Source: Acidobacteriota bacterium
GTDB lineage: Bacteria; Acidobacteriota; Vicinamibacteria; Marinacidobacterales; Marinacidobacteraceae
Assembly: GCA_022828085.1 (NCBI GenBank)
Contig: JAJEIY010000031.1
Span: 32,679 to 96,678, forward strand
DNA: 64,000 nucleotides
Direction: 5' to 3'
Below the pieces are notes generated by a model. It had not been told where the DNA came from. It did not search any database and saw only the letters and a program-made list of their open reading frames with translations. Shown here piece by piece: positions 36,270-44,339 of the stretch. The position numbers and the translations under genes were made by a program. Within the stretch, counting starts at the first letter, position 1. The number at the start of each line of letters is the position of its first letter.

Positions 36270-37178
36270 TCACGCGCGGACGTGGTGCTCGAGCCGGTTC
36301 GCGGCCACCGAGAGGGCCACCGTGAACGCCAGGTAGATGGCGGCGACCGTGATCCAGATCTCGAAGCTCAGGAATGTCTCCGCGATGATGTTCCGCGCCT
36401 CGGTGGTGAGGTCGAAGACCGCGATCACGCTCACGATCGCCGAGTTCCTGACGAGCGAGATCACGATCCCTGTGAGCGGCGGCAGCATCAGGGGAACCGC
36501 CTGCGGCAGGACGACCGAGCGGTAGAGCTGCCGACGGCTCAGGCCGAGACTCGCACCCGCCTCCCACTGCCCGCGGCGGACGGAGAGGATGCCCGCCCGG
36601 ATCACTTCGCCGGCGAACGCGCCCTCGAAGATCGACAGCGCCAGGACGCCGACCCAGAACCGGTCGAGGCCCAGGATGGGGCCCAGGACGAAGTAGAACA
36701 GGTAGACCTGAATCAGCAACGGAGTGCTGCGCACGGCCTCCACATAGACCTTCGCGACGATGCGTCCCGAGAAGGAGTCCGAAAGCCGCAGCAGCGCGGC
36801 CGCGAGTCCGATCGCGAGGGTGACGAGGACGCTCCAACCGGTCAGTTCCAGGGTGACGAGCAGGCCATGCGCCAGCGGGCCCCAGAGCAGTTCCCCTTCG
36901 ACGATCCGAACGAGATATTCGGGAACCCGGTACCACTGCCAGTTGTAGCCCATGCCGATGGCGCCCGAGACCGCGAGCCCGAGCAGGCCGGCGACGAACA
37001 CGGTGAACTGGAGGACGTCGAGCCACGCCGCGTTCCACCAGCGGCTGCGTCCGGCATCCCGCGACGGCCGGCGGGAGTCCGGGGGCCGTCTGTCCCTCGG
37101 CGACTCCACTCGTCTTCCGGCAGGGGGCGCGCGAGATGTCACGGAGCGCCCCGCGCGGGTCCGTTTTTTCTGCTCCAT
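36270..37178 (-). CDS. Amino-acid ABC transporter permease 1 (AapQ/GltJ type)
   Basis: 302 aa. A basic, disordered N-terminus of about 45 residues precedes the first helix (FTVFVAGLLGLAVSGAIGMGY). The permease core shows VYVEAVRSTPLLIQVYLFYF and FEGAFAGEVIRAGILSVRRGQWEAGASLGLS. It pairs with permease 2 as the heterodimeric pore. The gene is first in the operon; ATG 37178 lies in a 156-bp gap divergent from a small membrane protein gene. Confidence 0.92.
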   Translation of the reverse strand: MEQKKRTRAGRSVTSRAPPAGRRVESPRDRRPPDSRRPSRDAGRSRWWNAAWLDVLQFTVFVAGLLGLAVSGAIGMGYNWQWYRVPEYLVRIVEGELLWGPLAHGLLVTLELTGWSVLVTLAIGLAAALLRLSDSFSGRIVAKVYVEAVRSTPLLIQVYLFYFVLGPILGLDRFWVGVLALSIFEGAFAGEVIRAGILSVRRGQWEAGASLGLSRRQLYRSVVLPQAVPLMLPPLTGIVISLVRNSAIVSVIAVFDLTTEARNIIAETFLSFEIWITVAAIYLAFTVALSVAANRLEHHVRA

Positions 37179-37227
37179 CCACCGTTACTTCGCGCCTTCC
37201 GGACGCCCTCGGTACCGCGGCGAAGGG

Positions 37228-37334
37228 TTGACTTCGATGCCGCCAACGTGGTACGAACGCAGAGTCGCGTGCAGTTCACACGAAGGAAGGACGGCACGTA
37301 AACCGAAGCGAGACGGATTCTTGGAGGGACGACA
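37228..37334 (+). promoter_or_regulatory. Promoter and conserved 5' leader of small membrane protein 1
   Basis: TTGACT at 37228-37233, then GTGGTACGA with a TACGAA -10-like box (37252-37257). The leader holds GAAGGAAGGACGGC (37282-37295) and GGAGGG (37323-37328). The same order recurs before the paralogue at 38263-38363 although the genes are separated by an unrelated one. Confidence 0.5.
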
Positions 37335-37703
37335 ATGGTTAACAGAATACTCGTCGGCGTAGGCACGCTGATCGGGCTCGCAATGGGCTTTGCCCCCGGC
37401 GTGGTTCCACAGGCTGAACTCCTGATGGTTCTCATCGGCATCGTGTATGCCGTCATGAACGTCGATGCCGAGGACGCCACGAGCTTCCTGGTGGTGGCCA
37501 TCGCGGTCGGCCTCGCGACGGGCGATCACACGATGCTCGGTCACGAGATGGACGATCACATGATGCACCATCATGGCGTGCTCACCCATATCCCGGCTGT
37601 CGGAGCTCAGCTCAACGGTGCGTTCGGTGCGCTCCAGATAGCTCTCTACGCGGGAGTGGCGACCATCGCGGCGACGCGTATCTTCAACCGCCTCAAGGGC
37701 TGA
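37335..37703 (+). CDS. Small four-helix membrane protein with His/Met-rich loop
   Basis: 122 aa, family not recognised. Four hydrophobic segments: residues about 4-24, 28-44, 50-64 and 96-115. A signature GIVYAVMNVDAEDAT joins helices 2 and 3 and is nearly the same in the paralogue at 38364. Between helices 3 and 4 a 20-residue loop is dominated by His, Met and Asp (HTMLGHEMDDHMMHHH), a likely metal-binding (Cu, Zn or Ni) segment that the paralogue lacks. GGAGGG lies seven bases before the ATG. It is followed by a terminator-like hairpin, so it is a single-gene transcript. Confidence 0.75.
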   Translation: MVNRILVGVGTLIGLAMGFAPGVVPQAELLMVLIGIVYAVMNVDAEDATSFLVVAIAVGLATGDHTMLGHEMDDHMMHHHGVLTHIPAVGAQLNGAFGALQIALYAGVATIAATRIFNRLKG

Positions 37704-37711
37704 CGATCGAC

Positions 37712-37740
37712 TCGGGGGCGATCTCCTGATCGTCCCCCGA
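37712..37740 (+). terminator. Hairpin after small membrane protein 1
   Basis: Stem TCGGGGGCGATC / GATCGTCCCCCGA (12 bp with one bulged base) and a TCCT loop, nine bases after the stop. No U-run follows. Confidence 0.5.
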
Positions 37741-37888
37741 TACCGCCGGCCTGGCCGGCGGCGCTGGCGGGGCGCGTGCCGGTCACGCTCCCGCCGGCCG
37801 ATGGACCCGGTTGCCGGTTTGCCCGGCAGCGGCGTGCCGCTTCCGGCGGTGGCGCCGAACGGGCTCGGGTGCGGCCATAATGCGCGCC

Positions 37889-38215
37889 ATGAGCGAACTG
37901 GCCAGCAAGACCTGTGTTCCGTGCCGGGGCGGGGTGCCCCCGATGGATGCCCGTGACGCCGAGCGCTATCTCGCTCAGGTCGAAGGCTGGGGGCACAGCG
38001 ACCACCGCCGCATCTCGCGCACCTTCGTGTTTTCCGACTTCGCCGGGGCGCTCGATTTCGCCAACCGGGTCGGCGAGATCGCCGAAGCGGAAGGGCACCA
38101 CCCGGACCTGCTGGTGGCGTGGGGACGGGTCGAGGTCACCATCTGGACCCACAAGGTGAACGGGCTGACCGAAAGCGACTTCATCCTGGCGGCCAAGATC
38201 GATCAGCTCGCCTGA
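37889..38215 (+). CDS. phhB: 4a-hydroxytetrahydrobiopterin dehydratase (PCD/DCoH)
   Basis: 108-aa pterin-4a-carbinolamine dehydratase; it dehydrates the 4a-hydroxy pterin made by aromatic amino-acid hydroxylases, regenerating the cofactor. The active-site string GHHPDL (His70, His71, Pro72) and VTIWTHKVNGLTESDF are diagnostic. N-terminal CVPC is not catalytic. ATG 37889 lies seven bases after a CATAAT box (37876-37881) with no Shine-Dalgarno, so it is probably leaderless; an ATG at 37880 falls inside that box. No hydroxylase is in the window, but an aromatic amino-acid decarboxylase follows at 38978. Many bacteria use this fold for molybdopterin-related or unknown roles, so the gene symbol is tentative. 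Confidence 0.88.
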   Translation: MSELASKTCVPCRGGVPPMDARDAERYLAQVEGWGHSDHRRISRTFVFSDFAGALDFANRVGEIAEAEGHHPDLLVAWGRVEVTIWTHKVNGLTESDFILAAKIDQLA

Positions 38216-38262
38216 CGGCGGCGCGGGATCCGCTCCCCGGCGCCCTCCGTGTTGGGGCAGAG

Positions 38263-38363
38263 TTGACTTCCGACCCCTGAAGTGGTACTCACCGGGGGCT
38301 GCGTTCCGTTCGACTGGAAGGAAGGACGGCGCGCTTGGAAGCAACAGACGGATGGAGGACAAA
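38263..38363 (+). promoter_or_regulatory. Promoter and conserved 5' leader of small membrane protein 2
   Basis: TTGACT at 38263-38268, GTGGTACTCA with TACTCA at 38286-38291, then GAAGGAAGGACGGC at 38317-38330 and GGAGG at 38354-38358. It is aligned with the leader at 37228-37334 over about 100 bases with conserved blocks and variable links. Confidence 0.5.
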
Positions 38364-38684
38364 ATGGCAAACAGAGTTCTTGTCGGAGTCGCTTTGCTAC
38401 TTGCGCTTGCGGAAGGTTTCGCCGCCGGGATGATCCCGATGGCGGGGCTCCTGATCGTCCTGGCCGGCATCGTGTACGGCGCGATGGCGGTGGATGCCGA
38501 GGACGCCACGGCCTATCTGGTGGTGGCCCTGGCAGCCAGCGGCGTGGCCGGCTCGGGGGCGCTCAACGCCATCCCGGCAGTCGGCGAGGGGCTCACCGGC
38601 GTGGTGGGCGGTCTCAGCATGGCCCTTTGGGGCGGTGCGGCGACCGTGGTCATCATGCGGACGGTGAACCGGATCAAGGGCTGA
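38364..38684 (+). CDS. Small four-helix membrane protein, paralogue lacking His-rich loop
   Basis: 106 aa. It aligns end to end with the protein at 37335 (NRVLVGVALLLALAEGFAAGM versus NRILVGVGTLIGLAMGFAPGV; GIVYGAMAVDAEDAT versus GIVYAVMNVDAEDAT; TRIFNRLKG versus RTVNRIKG at the end). The His/Met loop is replaced by a short SGVAGSGALNAIP. ATG 38364 has GGAGG five bases upstream. Unknown function; the duplication spans promoter, leader and gene. A GC hairpin follows. Confidence 0.75.
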   Translation: MANRVLVGVALLLALAEGFAAGMIPMAGLLIVLAGIVYGAMAVDAEDATAYLVVALAASGVAGSGALNAIPAVGEGLTGVVGGLSMALWGGAATVVIMRTVNRIKG

Positions 38685-38694
38685 TCGGCGGGAT

Positions 38695-38714
38695 TGGCGG
38701 CGGGAACGCCGCCA
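38695..38714 (+). terminator. Hairpin after small membrane protein 2
   Basis: TGGCGGC-GGGAAC-GCCGCCA stem-loop 11 bp after the stop; no U-run. Confidence 0.45.
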
Positions 38715-38912
38715 GCCACGGGTGCGGGCCGCCGCCGGCAGCACCCGGCCCGGGATTGATCCCCGGCGTGCGGCGGTACGGCCGGTAGGCGTATAGCCGC
38801 CGGACGCCCGGCCGGGAACCGGTTCCGACCGGTGTCCTCCGGCAGACAGCCGGATCTCGCCCGGCCGGCAAGGGCGCTCTGGAAATCCGCGCGCCGGGGC
38901 ATAATCGCCGGC

Positions 38913-38981
38913 GTGAGCCGCAGCCGGATCGACCCGCTTCCGCGAGCGGCGGCGGATCCTTCTCCCGCCGCCGGCGCATGA
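38913..38981 (+). CDS. Putative leaderless leader ORF coupled to the decarboxylase
   Basis: GTG at 38913 lies exactly seven bases after CATAAT (38900-38905), the same spacing as at other leaderless starts in the window. The frame gives 22 residues rich in Ala, Pro, Arg and Ser and ends in TGA at 38979-38981, overlapping the decarboxylase ATG at 38978 (ATGA). It looks like a short first cistron that delivers ribosomes to the decarboxylase start, which has no Shine-Dalgarno of its own. No attenuation-type run of aromatic codons is present. Confidence 0.4.
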   Translation: MSRSRIDPLPRAAADPSPAAGA

Positions 38982-40459
38982 GCGGTTCACGCCCGCGGGT
39001 CCCGGATCCTGGCGTGATTCCGGCCGCCCACCTGACCCCGGCCGAGTTCGTCGAGAACGGCCGGGCGGTGCTCGACTGGCTCGCCCGCTACTGGAGCCAG
39101 ATCGAGGACTACCCGGTCCTGTCGCGCGTCCGGCCGGGCGAGATCCGCGCCCGCCTTCCGGAGGCGGCTCCGGAGACCGGCGAGTCCTTCGAGGAGGTGA
39201 TGCGGGACCTCGACCGCATCGTCGTTCCGGGTCTGACCCACTGGCAGTCGCCGAGTTTCTTCGCCTTCTTCCCCTCCAACAACTCGGGGCCCTCGGTGCT
39301 CGGGGAGCTCCTGGCCGCCGGTCTCGGGGTGCAGGGGATGCTCTGGGCGACCAGCCCGGCCTGCACCGAACTCGAGACGCACGTCCTCGACTGGCTGGTG
39401 GACCTGATGGAACTCCCCTCGGCTTTCCGGTCGGACGGTCCCGGCGGCGGGGTCATTCAGGACACGGCGTCCTCGGCCACCCTGACCGCGCTGCTGGCCG
39501 CCCGCGAGCGCGCCACCGGTTTCGAGTCCAACCGGATCGGGGTGCGTGCTCCCCTCGTCGCCTACGGGTCGGAGGAGTCGCACTCCTCGCTGCTCAAGGC
39601 CGTACGCGTCGCGGGACTCGGCGGCGACAACCTGCGTTCCATCCCGGCGGACCCGGTCAGCCGCGCCGCCCGTCCGGAGGCGTTTGCCGCCCTCGTGCGC
39701 GAAGACCTCGCCGCGGGCCGGATTCCCTGCTTCGTGACCGTCACCCTCGGGACCACCTCCACCGGAGCGTTCGATCCGCTCGTGGAGATGGGACGGATCG
39801 CGAGCGAGCACGGGATCTGGGTCCACGTGGACGCCGCCATGTCCGGGACCGCGTTCCTCTGTCCGGAATTCCGGCATCTGCAGGCCGGCCTGGAGTTCGC
39901 CGACTCCTACTGCTTCAACCCGCACAAGTGGATGTTCACGAACTTCGATTGCGACGCCTTCTGGGTACGGGACCGGCGCGCGCTCATCGAGACGCTGTCC
40001 GTGACTCCCGAATACCTGAGGAACCGCGCTTCCGACGCCGGGGAGGTCCTGGACTACCGCGACTGGCACATCCCGCTCGGACGCCGCTTCCGGGCCCTCA
40101 AGCTGTGGCTGGTGCTGCGCCACTACGGCGCGGCGGGACTCCGGGACCTCATCCGCGAGCACGTCGCCCTCGGCCAGGAGTTTCGCGGGTGGGTCGAGCA
40201 GGCGGACGACTTCGAGGTCCTCACGCCGGCTCCCCTGAACCACGTCACGTTCCGCTACCGCCGGCCCGGCGCCTCGCCGGACGATCTCAACCGCAGGCTG
40301 CTCGATGCCCTGAACGAGTCCGGCCGTCTCTACCTGACGCACACCCGCGTCCCCGTGGGGGTCGCCCTGCGCATGGTGGTGGCCCAGACCCACACGACGC
40401 GGTCGCACGTCCGGCGGGCCTGGGACCTCATCACCCGCACCGCGCGCGAACTGCCCTGA
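38978..40459 (+). CDS. PLP-dependent aromatic L-amino-acid decarboxylase-like protein
   Basis: 493-aa group II decarboxylase. Features: the NFxxxx-type opening AEFVENGRAVLDWLARYW, LTHWQSPSFFAFFPSNNS, GVIQDTASSATLTALLAAR, SEESHSSLLKA with the PLP-stacking His, WVHVDAAMSGTA with the pyridine Asp, and FNPHKWMF with Schiff-base Lys317. Length and motifs match the DOPA/tryptophan decarboxylase group. It would produce aromatic monoamines; the exact substrate is open. The pterin dehydratase 0.8 kb upstream hints at aromatic amino-acid metabolism. Cytoplasmic. Start ATG overlaps the leader ORF stop. Confidence 0.9.
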   Translation: MSGSRPRVPDPGVIPAAHLTPAEFVENGRAVLDWLARYWSQIEDYPVLSRVRPGEIRARLPEAAPETGESFEEVMRDLDRIVVPGLTHWQSPSFFAFFPSNNSGPSVLGELLAAGLGVQGMLWATSPACTELETHVLDWLVDLMELPSAFRSDGPGGGVIQDTASSATLTALLAARERATGFESNRIGVRAPLVAYGSEESHSSLLKAVRVAGLGGDNLRSIPADPVSRAARPEAFAALVREDLAAGRIPCFVTVTLGTTSTGAFDPLVEMGRIASEHGIWVHVDAAMSGTAFLCPEFRHLQAGLEFADSYCFNPHKWMFTNFDCDAFWVRDRRALIETLSVTPEYLRNRASDAGEVLDYRDWHIPLGRRFRALKLWLVLRHYGAAGLRDLIREHVALGQEFRGWVEQADDFEVLTPAPLNHVTFRYRRPGASPDDLNRRLLDALNESGRLYLTHTRVPVGVALRMVVAQTHTTRSHVRRAWDLITRTARELP

Positions 40460-40508
40460 CCGGCCGGTCGAGGGATTCCCGCCGGAGGGAGAGCGGGCGC
40501 CGCCGCGG

Positions 40509-41729
40509 TCAGAGGTCGAGGCCGTGGGCGATCGTGGTGAGCTGCATGTTCTCGGTGCCCTCGTAGATCGTCCCGGCCTTGGCGTCCCGCCAGAGCTTCT
40601 CCGCGAGGCAGTCGGTCGTGTATCCGGCGCCGCCGTGGATCTCGATGCCGAGCGAGGTCACCGATTCGGCCATGCGCTGGGCCGTCAGCTTGGCCATCGC
40701 CGCCGCGTAGCGCGTCTCGTTCCCCTGGTCCGCCAGCCGCGCGGCGTTCCAGGTCAAAAGACGCGCCGTTTCCACCTGCATGGCGGCGTCCGCCAGGGCG
40801 AAGGCGACCGACTGGTTCTTGCCGATCCGGCGGCCGAACGCTTCCCGCTGCTTCGCGTAGGCGATGGCCAGGTCCAGGGCCGCCTGTCCGATCCCGACGA
40901 GCTGGGCGGCGATCCCGATCCTTCCCTCGTTGAGGAGCGCCATGGCGAGCCGGCGCCCCTTGCCGGCTTCGCCGAGGACATCGCCTTCGGCCACGAAGCA
41001 GTCCTTCAGGAAGAGCGGCGTCGTGCTCGAGGCCTTCAGGCCGACCTTCCCCTCGGGCGGACCCACGGTCAGTCCGGAGCTCGCGCGATCCACGAGGAAG
41101 GCGGTGATCCCGTCGCGCGAGTCGCTCCCATCCCGCGGGGCGAGCCGGGCGAACAGGAGATAGAGCCCCGCCTCCCGGCCGCCCGACACCCAGGCCTTCG
41201 AACCGTTGAGGAGGAACCCGCCGGCCACCGGCGTGGCGGTCGTTCGGAGCGCAAAGGCGTCGCTGCCGGCGTGCGCCTCCGAAAGCGAGAAGGCGCCGAT
41301 CCGCTCCGCCGCCAACTGCGGCAGCAGCCGGAAGCGTTGGCTCCGGGAGCCGAAGCGGTTGACCGCCCCCGCGATGAGCGTGTTGTGCACGTCCACCAGG
41401 AGCGCCACCGCGGCGTCGGCCCGCGCGATGGCCTCCACCGTGAGCACCACGTCGAAAAAGCCCTGCCCGCTCCCGCCGAACTGCTCGGGAACCACGACCC
41501 CGAAGAACCCGTAGTGCGCGAGCGTCTTCACCAGCTCGGGCGGGATCCGGCCCTCCTCTTCCATCTGCCGGGTCAACGGCGCCACTTCCGCCATCGCCAC
41601 CTGGTGCACTGCCCCGAAGTGCAGGCGTTCGTCCTCCGAAAGGACGCTCAGGGGATTGGTGTCGCGACTCGCCGGGACCGGCTCCACCTGGGCGAGCGGA
41701 CTCTGCAACACCTGGACGGACATGCTCAC
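40509..41729 (-). CDS. Acyl-CoA dehydrogenase
   Basis: 406-aa flavoenzyme that introduces the alpha-beta double bond into acyl-CoA. Typical strings are IGAFSLSEAHAGSDAFAL, GFLLNGSKAWVSGG, YAKQREAFGRRIGKNQS and IHGGAGYTTDCLAEKLWRDAKAGTIYEGTENMQ, which holds the catalytic Glu (IYEGT). It resembles short/branched-chain members. Start is GTG 41729 or ATG 41723 two codons later; I cannot decide between them. Its neighbour on the same strand upstream is the E1 dehydrogenase, consistent with branched-chain amino-acid catabolism. Confidence 0.92.
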   Translation of the reverse strand: MSMSVQVLQSPLAQVEPVPASRDTNPLSVLSEDERLHFGAVHQVAMAEVAPLTRQMEEEGRIPPELVKTLAHYGFFGVVVPEQFGGSGQGFFDVVLTVEAIARADAAVALLVDVHNTLIAGAVNRFGSRSQRFRLLPQLAAERIGAFSLSEAHAGSDAFALRTTATPVAGGFLLNGSKAWVSGGREAGLYLLFARLAPRDGSDSRDGITAFLVDRASSGLTVGPPEGKVGLKASSTTPLFLKDCFVAEGDVLGEAGKGRRLAMALLNEGRIGIAAQLVGIGQAALDLAIAYAKQREAFGRRIGKNQSVAFALADAAMQVETARLLTWNAARLADQGNETRYAAAMAKLTAQRMAESVTSLGIEIHGGAGYTTDCLAEKLWRDAKAGTIYEGTENMQLTTIAHGLDL

Positions 41730-41767
41730 GCCAGCCTATCGCGGCGCGGCGGGTCGCCCGGATCGGC

Positions 41768-44008
41768 TCAGTATTCGGCGAGGTCCCGGATGGCGGCCAG
41801 CAGGTCTTCCGGCTGCGGCAGGGTCCCGGCCTCGACGTCGGGGTTGTAGGAGACCCAGGTGTCCCTGGCGGCGACGCGGCGGACCGGAGCGTCGAGGTCC
41901 TCGAAGAGCTCGTCCGCGATGCGGGCCGCGATTTCCGCGCCGTAACCGAAGCTGCGGGTGTCCTCGTAAGCCACCAGGACGCGGCTCGTGCGGCCCACGC
42001 TCTCGCGAATCGCCTCCCAGTCGTAGGGGGCGAGAGAGCGGAGGTCCAGGATCTCCACCGAGATCCCGTCGGCGGCCGCCTTCCTGGCGGCGAGTTCGGC
42101 CCGGTGGACGAGCGCCCCGAAGGTGACCAGCGTGATGTCCTCTCCGGCCCGCACCGTCTTCGCCTTCCCGAAGGGGATCATGAACTCGGGTCCGGGATCC
42201 GGGCTCTTGTTGTAGGTCTGGCGGTAGAGGTGCTTGTGCTCGAGGAAGATGACCGGGTCTTCGCAGCGGATCGCGGTGCGGAGCAGACCCGCCGCGTCGA
42301 GCGCGGTGGAGGGCTGCACCACCCGCAGTCCCGGAAGATGGGTGAAGAGCACTTCGGCGGACTGGCTGTGGTACACGGCGCCGCCGGTCAGGTAGCCCCC
42401 GGTCGGGACGCGCAGGACGAGCGGAGCGCTGTAGTTGCTGTTCGCGCGCCAGCGCAGACTGGCAAGTTCGCTCCGGATCTGCATGTAGGCGGGCCAGATG
42501 TAGTCCAGGAACTGGATCTCGGCGACCGGACGCAGGCCGCGCACCGCCATGCCGAGGCCGAGCCCCACGATGGTGGCCTCGGCGAGGGGGCTGTTGAAGA
42601 CCCGTTCCGACCCGAACTCGCGCTGGAGTCCATAGCTCACCTTGAAGACGCCGCCCTTGCCCTTGACCTCCCGCAGGTTCGCCTCGCGGCTCGCGTCCGC
42701 CACGTCCTGTCCGAACACGACGATCCGGGGGTCGCGGGCCATCTCCGAGCGGAGGGTGGCGTTGATCAGGTCCACCATCGTGCCCGGTTTCGCGTCCGCT
42801 TCGAAGACCGGTTCGGTCTCGAAATCGGGAGAACAGGGATCCACCTCCGGGCTGTACAGGTGGTCGCAGGCGGTGTCCGGATGGGCCCAGGGCAGGGCGA
42901 GGGCATCGGTGGCCGCCACCGCCACCTCGGCCTGGGTCCGTTTCCGGAGGCCGTCGAGTTCTTCCCGGGTGGCCGCCCCGGAAGCGGTGAGCCGGTCGCG
43001 CAGGCGCGCGAGCGGATCGCGGTCCTGATCCGACGCGCGCTCCGCCGCCGTCTTGTAGTCCCGGTCCTCGTCCGAAAGCGAGTGGGGCTGCAGCCGGATC
43101 ACGCGGGCGTGCACGAGCGCCGGACCCTCGCCCGAGCGGACGTAGTCGAACGCCTCCTCGAGGGTGCGGTAGGACTCCTCGTAGTCGCAGCCGTCGCACT
43201 CGAGGACCTTCAGGTCGGGGAAGCCGCGGGCGAGCGGGGCGATCGAGCCGCCCGCCGTCTGGTGTTCCACCGGTACCGAAATGGCGTATCCGTTGTCCTG
43301 GATCAGGAACAGGACCGGCAGCCGGCGGAGCGAGGCGCTGTTCAGCGACTCCCAGAACTCTCCCTCGCTGGTGGCGCCGTCGCCGCCGCTCACCAGCACG
43401 ATCCCGTCGCCGTTCGGGGCTCCGGGAAGCCCGGGGATGCGGTGGCGGCTGAGGTAGCGCTCCGCGTACGCGGTGCCGACCGCGTGCAGGAACTGCGTCC
43501 CCACACAGCTCGAGTGGACGGTCAGGCCGAGCGACCGCTTGGAGAAGTGCGAAGGCATCTGCCTGCCGCCCGAGGAGGGATCGGCTTCGGCGCCCCAGGA
43601 AGCCGCGAGCTGCTCGAGAGCGGTCAGGCCCAGCCCGGTGGCCAGCGCGCGGTCCCGGTAGTAGGCATAGACCCAGTCGGTCTTCGGCCGGAGCAGGGCG
43701 GCGGCAGCCGCGGTGACGGCTTCGTGGCCGGCCGAGCTGACCTGGAAGAACGCCTTGTTCTGCCGCTTCAGGGCGATTTCCCGCTGATCCACCTCCCGGG
43801 CGGTGAGCATCACCCGGTAGGCGGCTTTCAGTTCTTCCGGACTAAGCGCCGGAATGTCTTCGGGTTCGCCCTCGACGACGGCGTCGCGCCCGTTTCCGTT
43901 GGCGGCCTCGCCGGTCCGCTCCGCGGTTGTGGAGGCATCGGCGGCGGGGACTTTTTCGTCCGCAGCAGCTTCCCGCCCGTTGGACCGCAGGACGTCAGCT
44001 TCAGACAA
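41768..44008 (-). CDS. Fused alpha/beta E1 subunit of 2-oxoacid dehydrogenase
   Basis: 746-aa thiamine-diphosphate enzyme in which E1-alpha and E1-beta are one chain. The alpha half (about residues 60-400) has the ThDP motif GGDGATSEG ... LIQDN and [11 protein letters not shown]. The beta half (about 420-746) has [40 protein letters not shown] and RVPTGG. It resembles branched-chain 2-oxoacid dehydrogenase E1, which decarboxylates the oxoacid and acylates an E2 lipoyl domain; no E2 or E3 is in the window. The first 50 residues are an acidic, Ala/Gly-rich disordered tail, perhaps for E2 binding. Start is TTG at 44008, the only start ahead of the conserved part with reasonable distance; confidence in the exact start is moderate. 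Confidence 0.92.
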   Translation of the reverse strand: MSEADVLRSNGREAAADEKVPAADASTTAERTGEAANGNGRDAVVEGEPEDIPALSPEELKAAYRVMLTAREVDQREIALKRQNKAFFQVSSAGHEAVTAAAAALLRPKTDWVYAYYRDRALATGLGLTALEQLAASWGAEADPSSGGRQMPSHFSKRSLGLTVHSSCVGTQFLHAVGTAYAERYLSRHRIPGLPGAPNGDGIVLVSGGDGATSEGEFWESLNSASLRRLPVLFLIQDNGYAISVPVEHQTAGGSIAPLARGFPDLKVLECDGCDYEESYRTLEEAFDYVRSGEGPALVHARVIRLQPHSLSDEDRDYKTAAERASDQDRDPLARLRDRLTASGAATREELDGLRKRTQAEVAVAATDALALPWAHPDTACDHLYSPEVDPCSPDFETEPVFEADAKPGTMVDLINATLRSEMARDPRIVVFGQDVADASREANLREVKGKGGVFKVSYGLQREFGSERVFNSPLAEATIVGLGLGMAVRGLRPVAEIQFLDYIWPAYMQIRSELASLRWRANSNYSAPLVLRVPTGGYLTGGAVYHSQSAEVLFTHLPGLRVVQPSTALDAAGLLRTAIRCEDPVIFLEHKHLYRQTYNKSPDPGPEFMIPFGKAKTVRAGEDITLVTFGALVHRAELAARKAAADGISVEILDLRSLAPYDWEAIRESVGRTSRVLVAYEDTRSFGYGAEIAARIADELFEDLDAPVRRVAARDTWVSYNPDVEAGTLPQPEDLLAAIRDLAEY

Positions 44009-44118
44009 ATCGGCTTGAGTGAATTAGCGGGTCGCAGGTGATCGCAGAACCTCAGTCTGGAGTTGAAAAGACGCGATCCGAACCATCAGGAGGGAAGAAA
44101 ATGTTAGCAGACGGCCTT

Positions 44119-44336
44119 GGAGCGCCGGTCTCCAGACCGGCATCGCGGCCAACGGCCGCGAAACTCCCGGCGCTACGGCGCCCCGTGGCGGGGACCCGAA
44201 ACGAGGACGGCGCAGCGGAGCACGCGCGTACGGTTGCCGCCGCGCCAACGCCCTTGGCGGCGGCGCCATGCGGCCGGATGACGCTGGGGAGTTTCGCCCG
44301 CTGTGCGGGCGATGCCGGTCTGGAGACCGGCGCTCC
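44119..44336. mobile_element. 218-bp REP-pair (BIME-like) element B with inverted ends
   Basis: Same plan as the element at 33514-33704. Left arm: GGAGC, GCCGGTC-TCCA-GACCGGC, ATC, GCGGCC-AAC-GGCCGC, GAAACTCCC. The right arm in reverse has the same first hairpin and GCCCGC-ACA-GCGGGC as the second. The whole gap 44009-44339 holds this element and about 110 bp of start-proximal DNA for the E1 gene; no ORF worth calling. Confidence 0.6.
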
Positions 44337-44339
44337 GAG

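Noticed and set aside
33514..44336. Insertion sequences with transposase in the inverted-end elements
   Set aside because: The centres are about 90-120 bp and non-coding; no transposase, no target-site duplication could be confirmed by eye.
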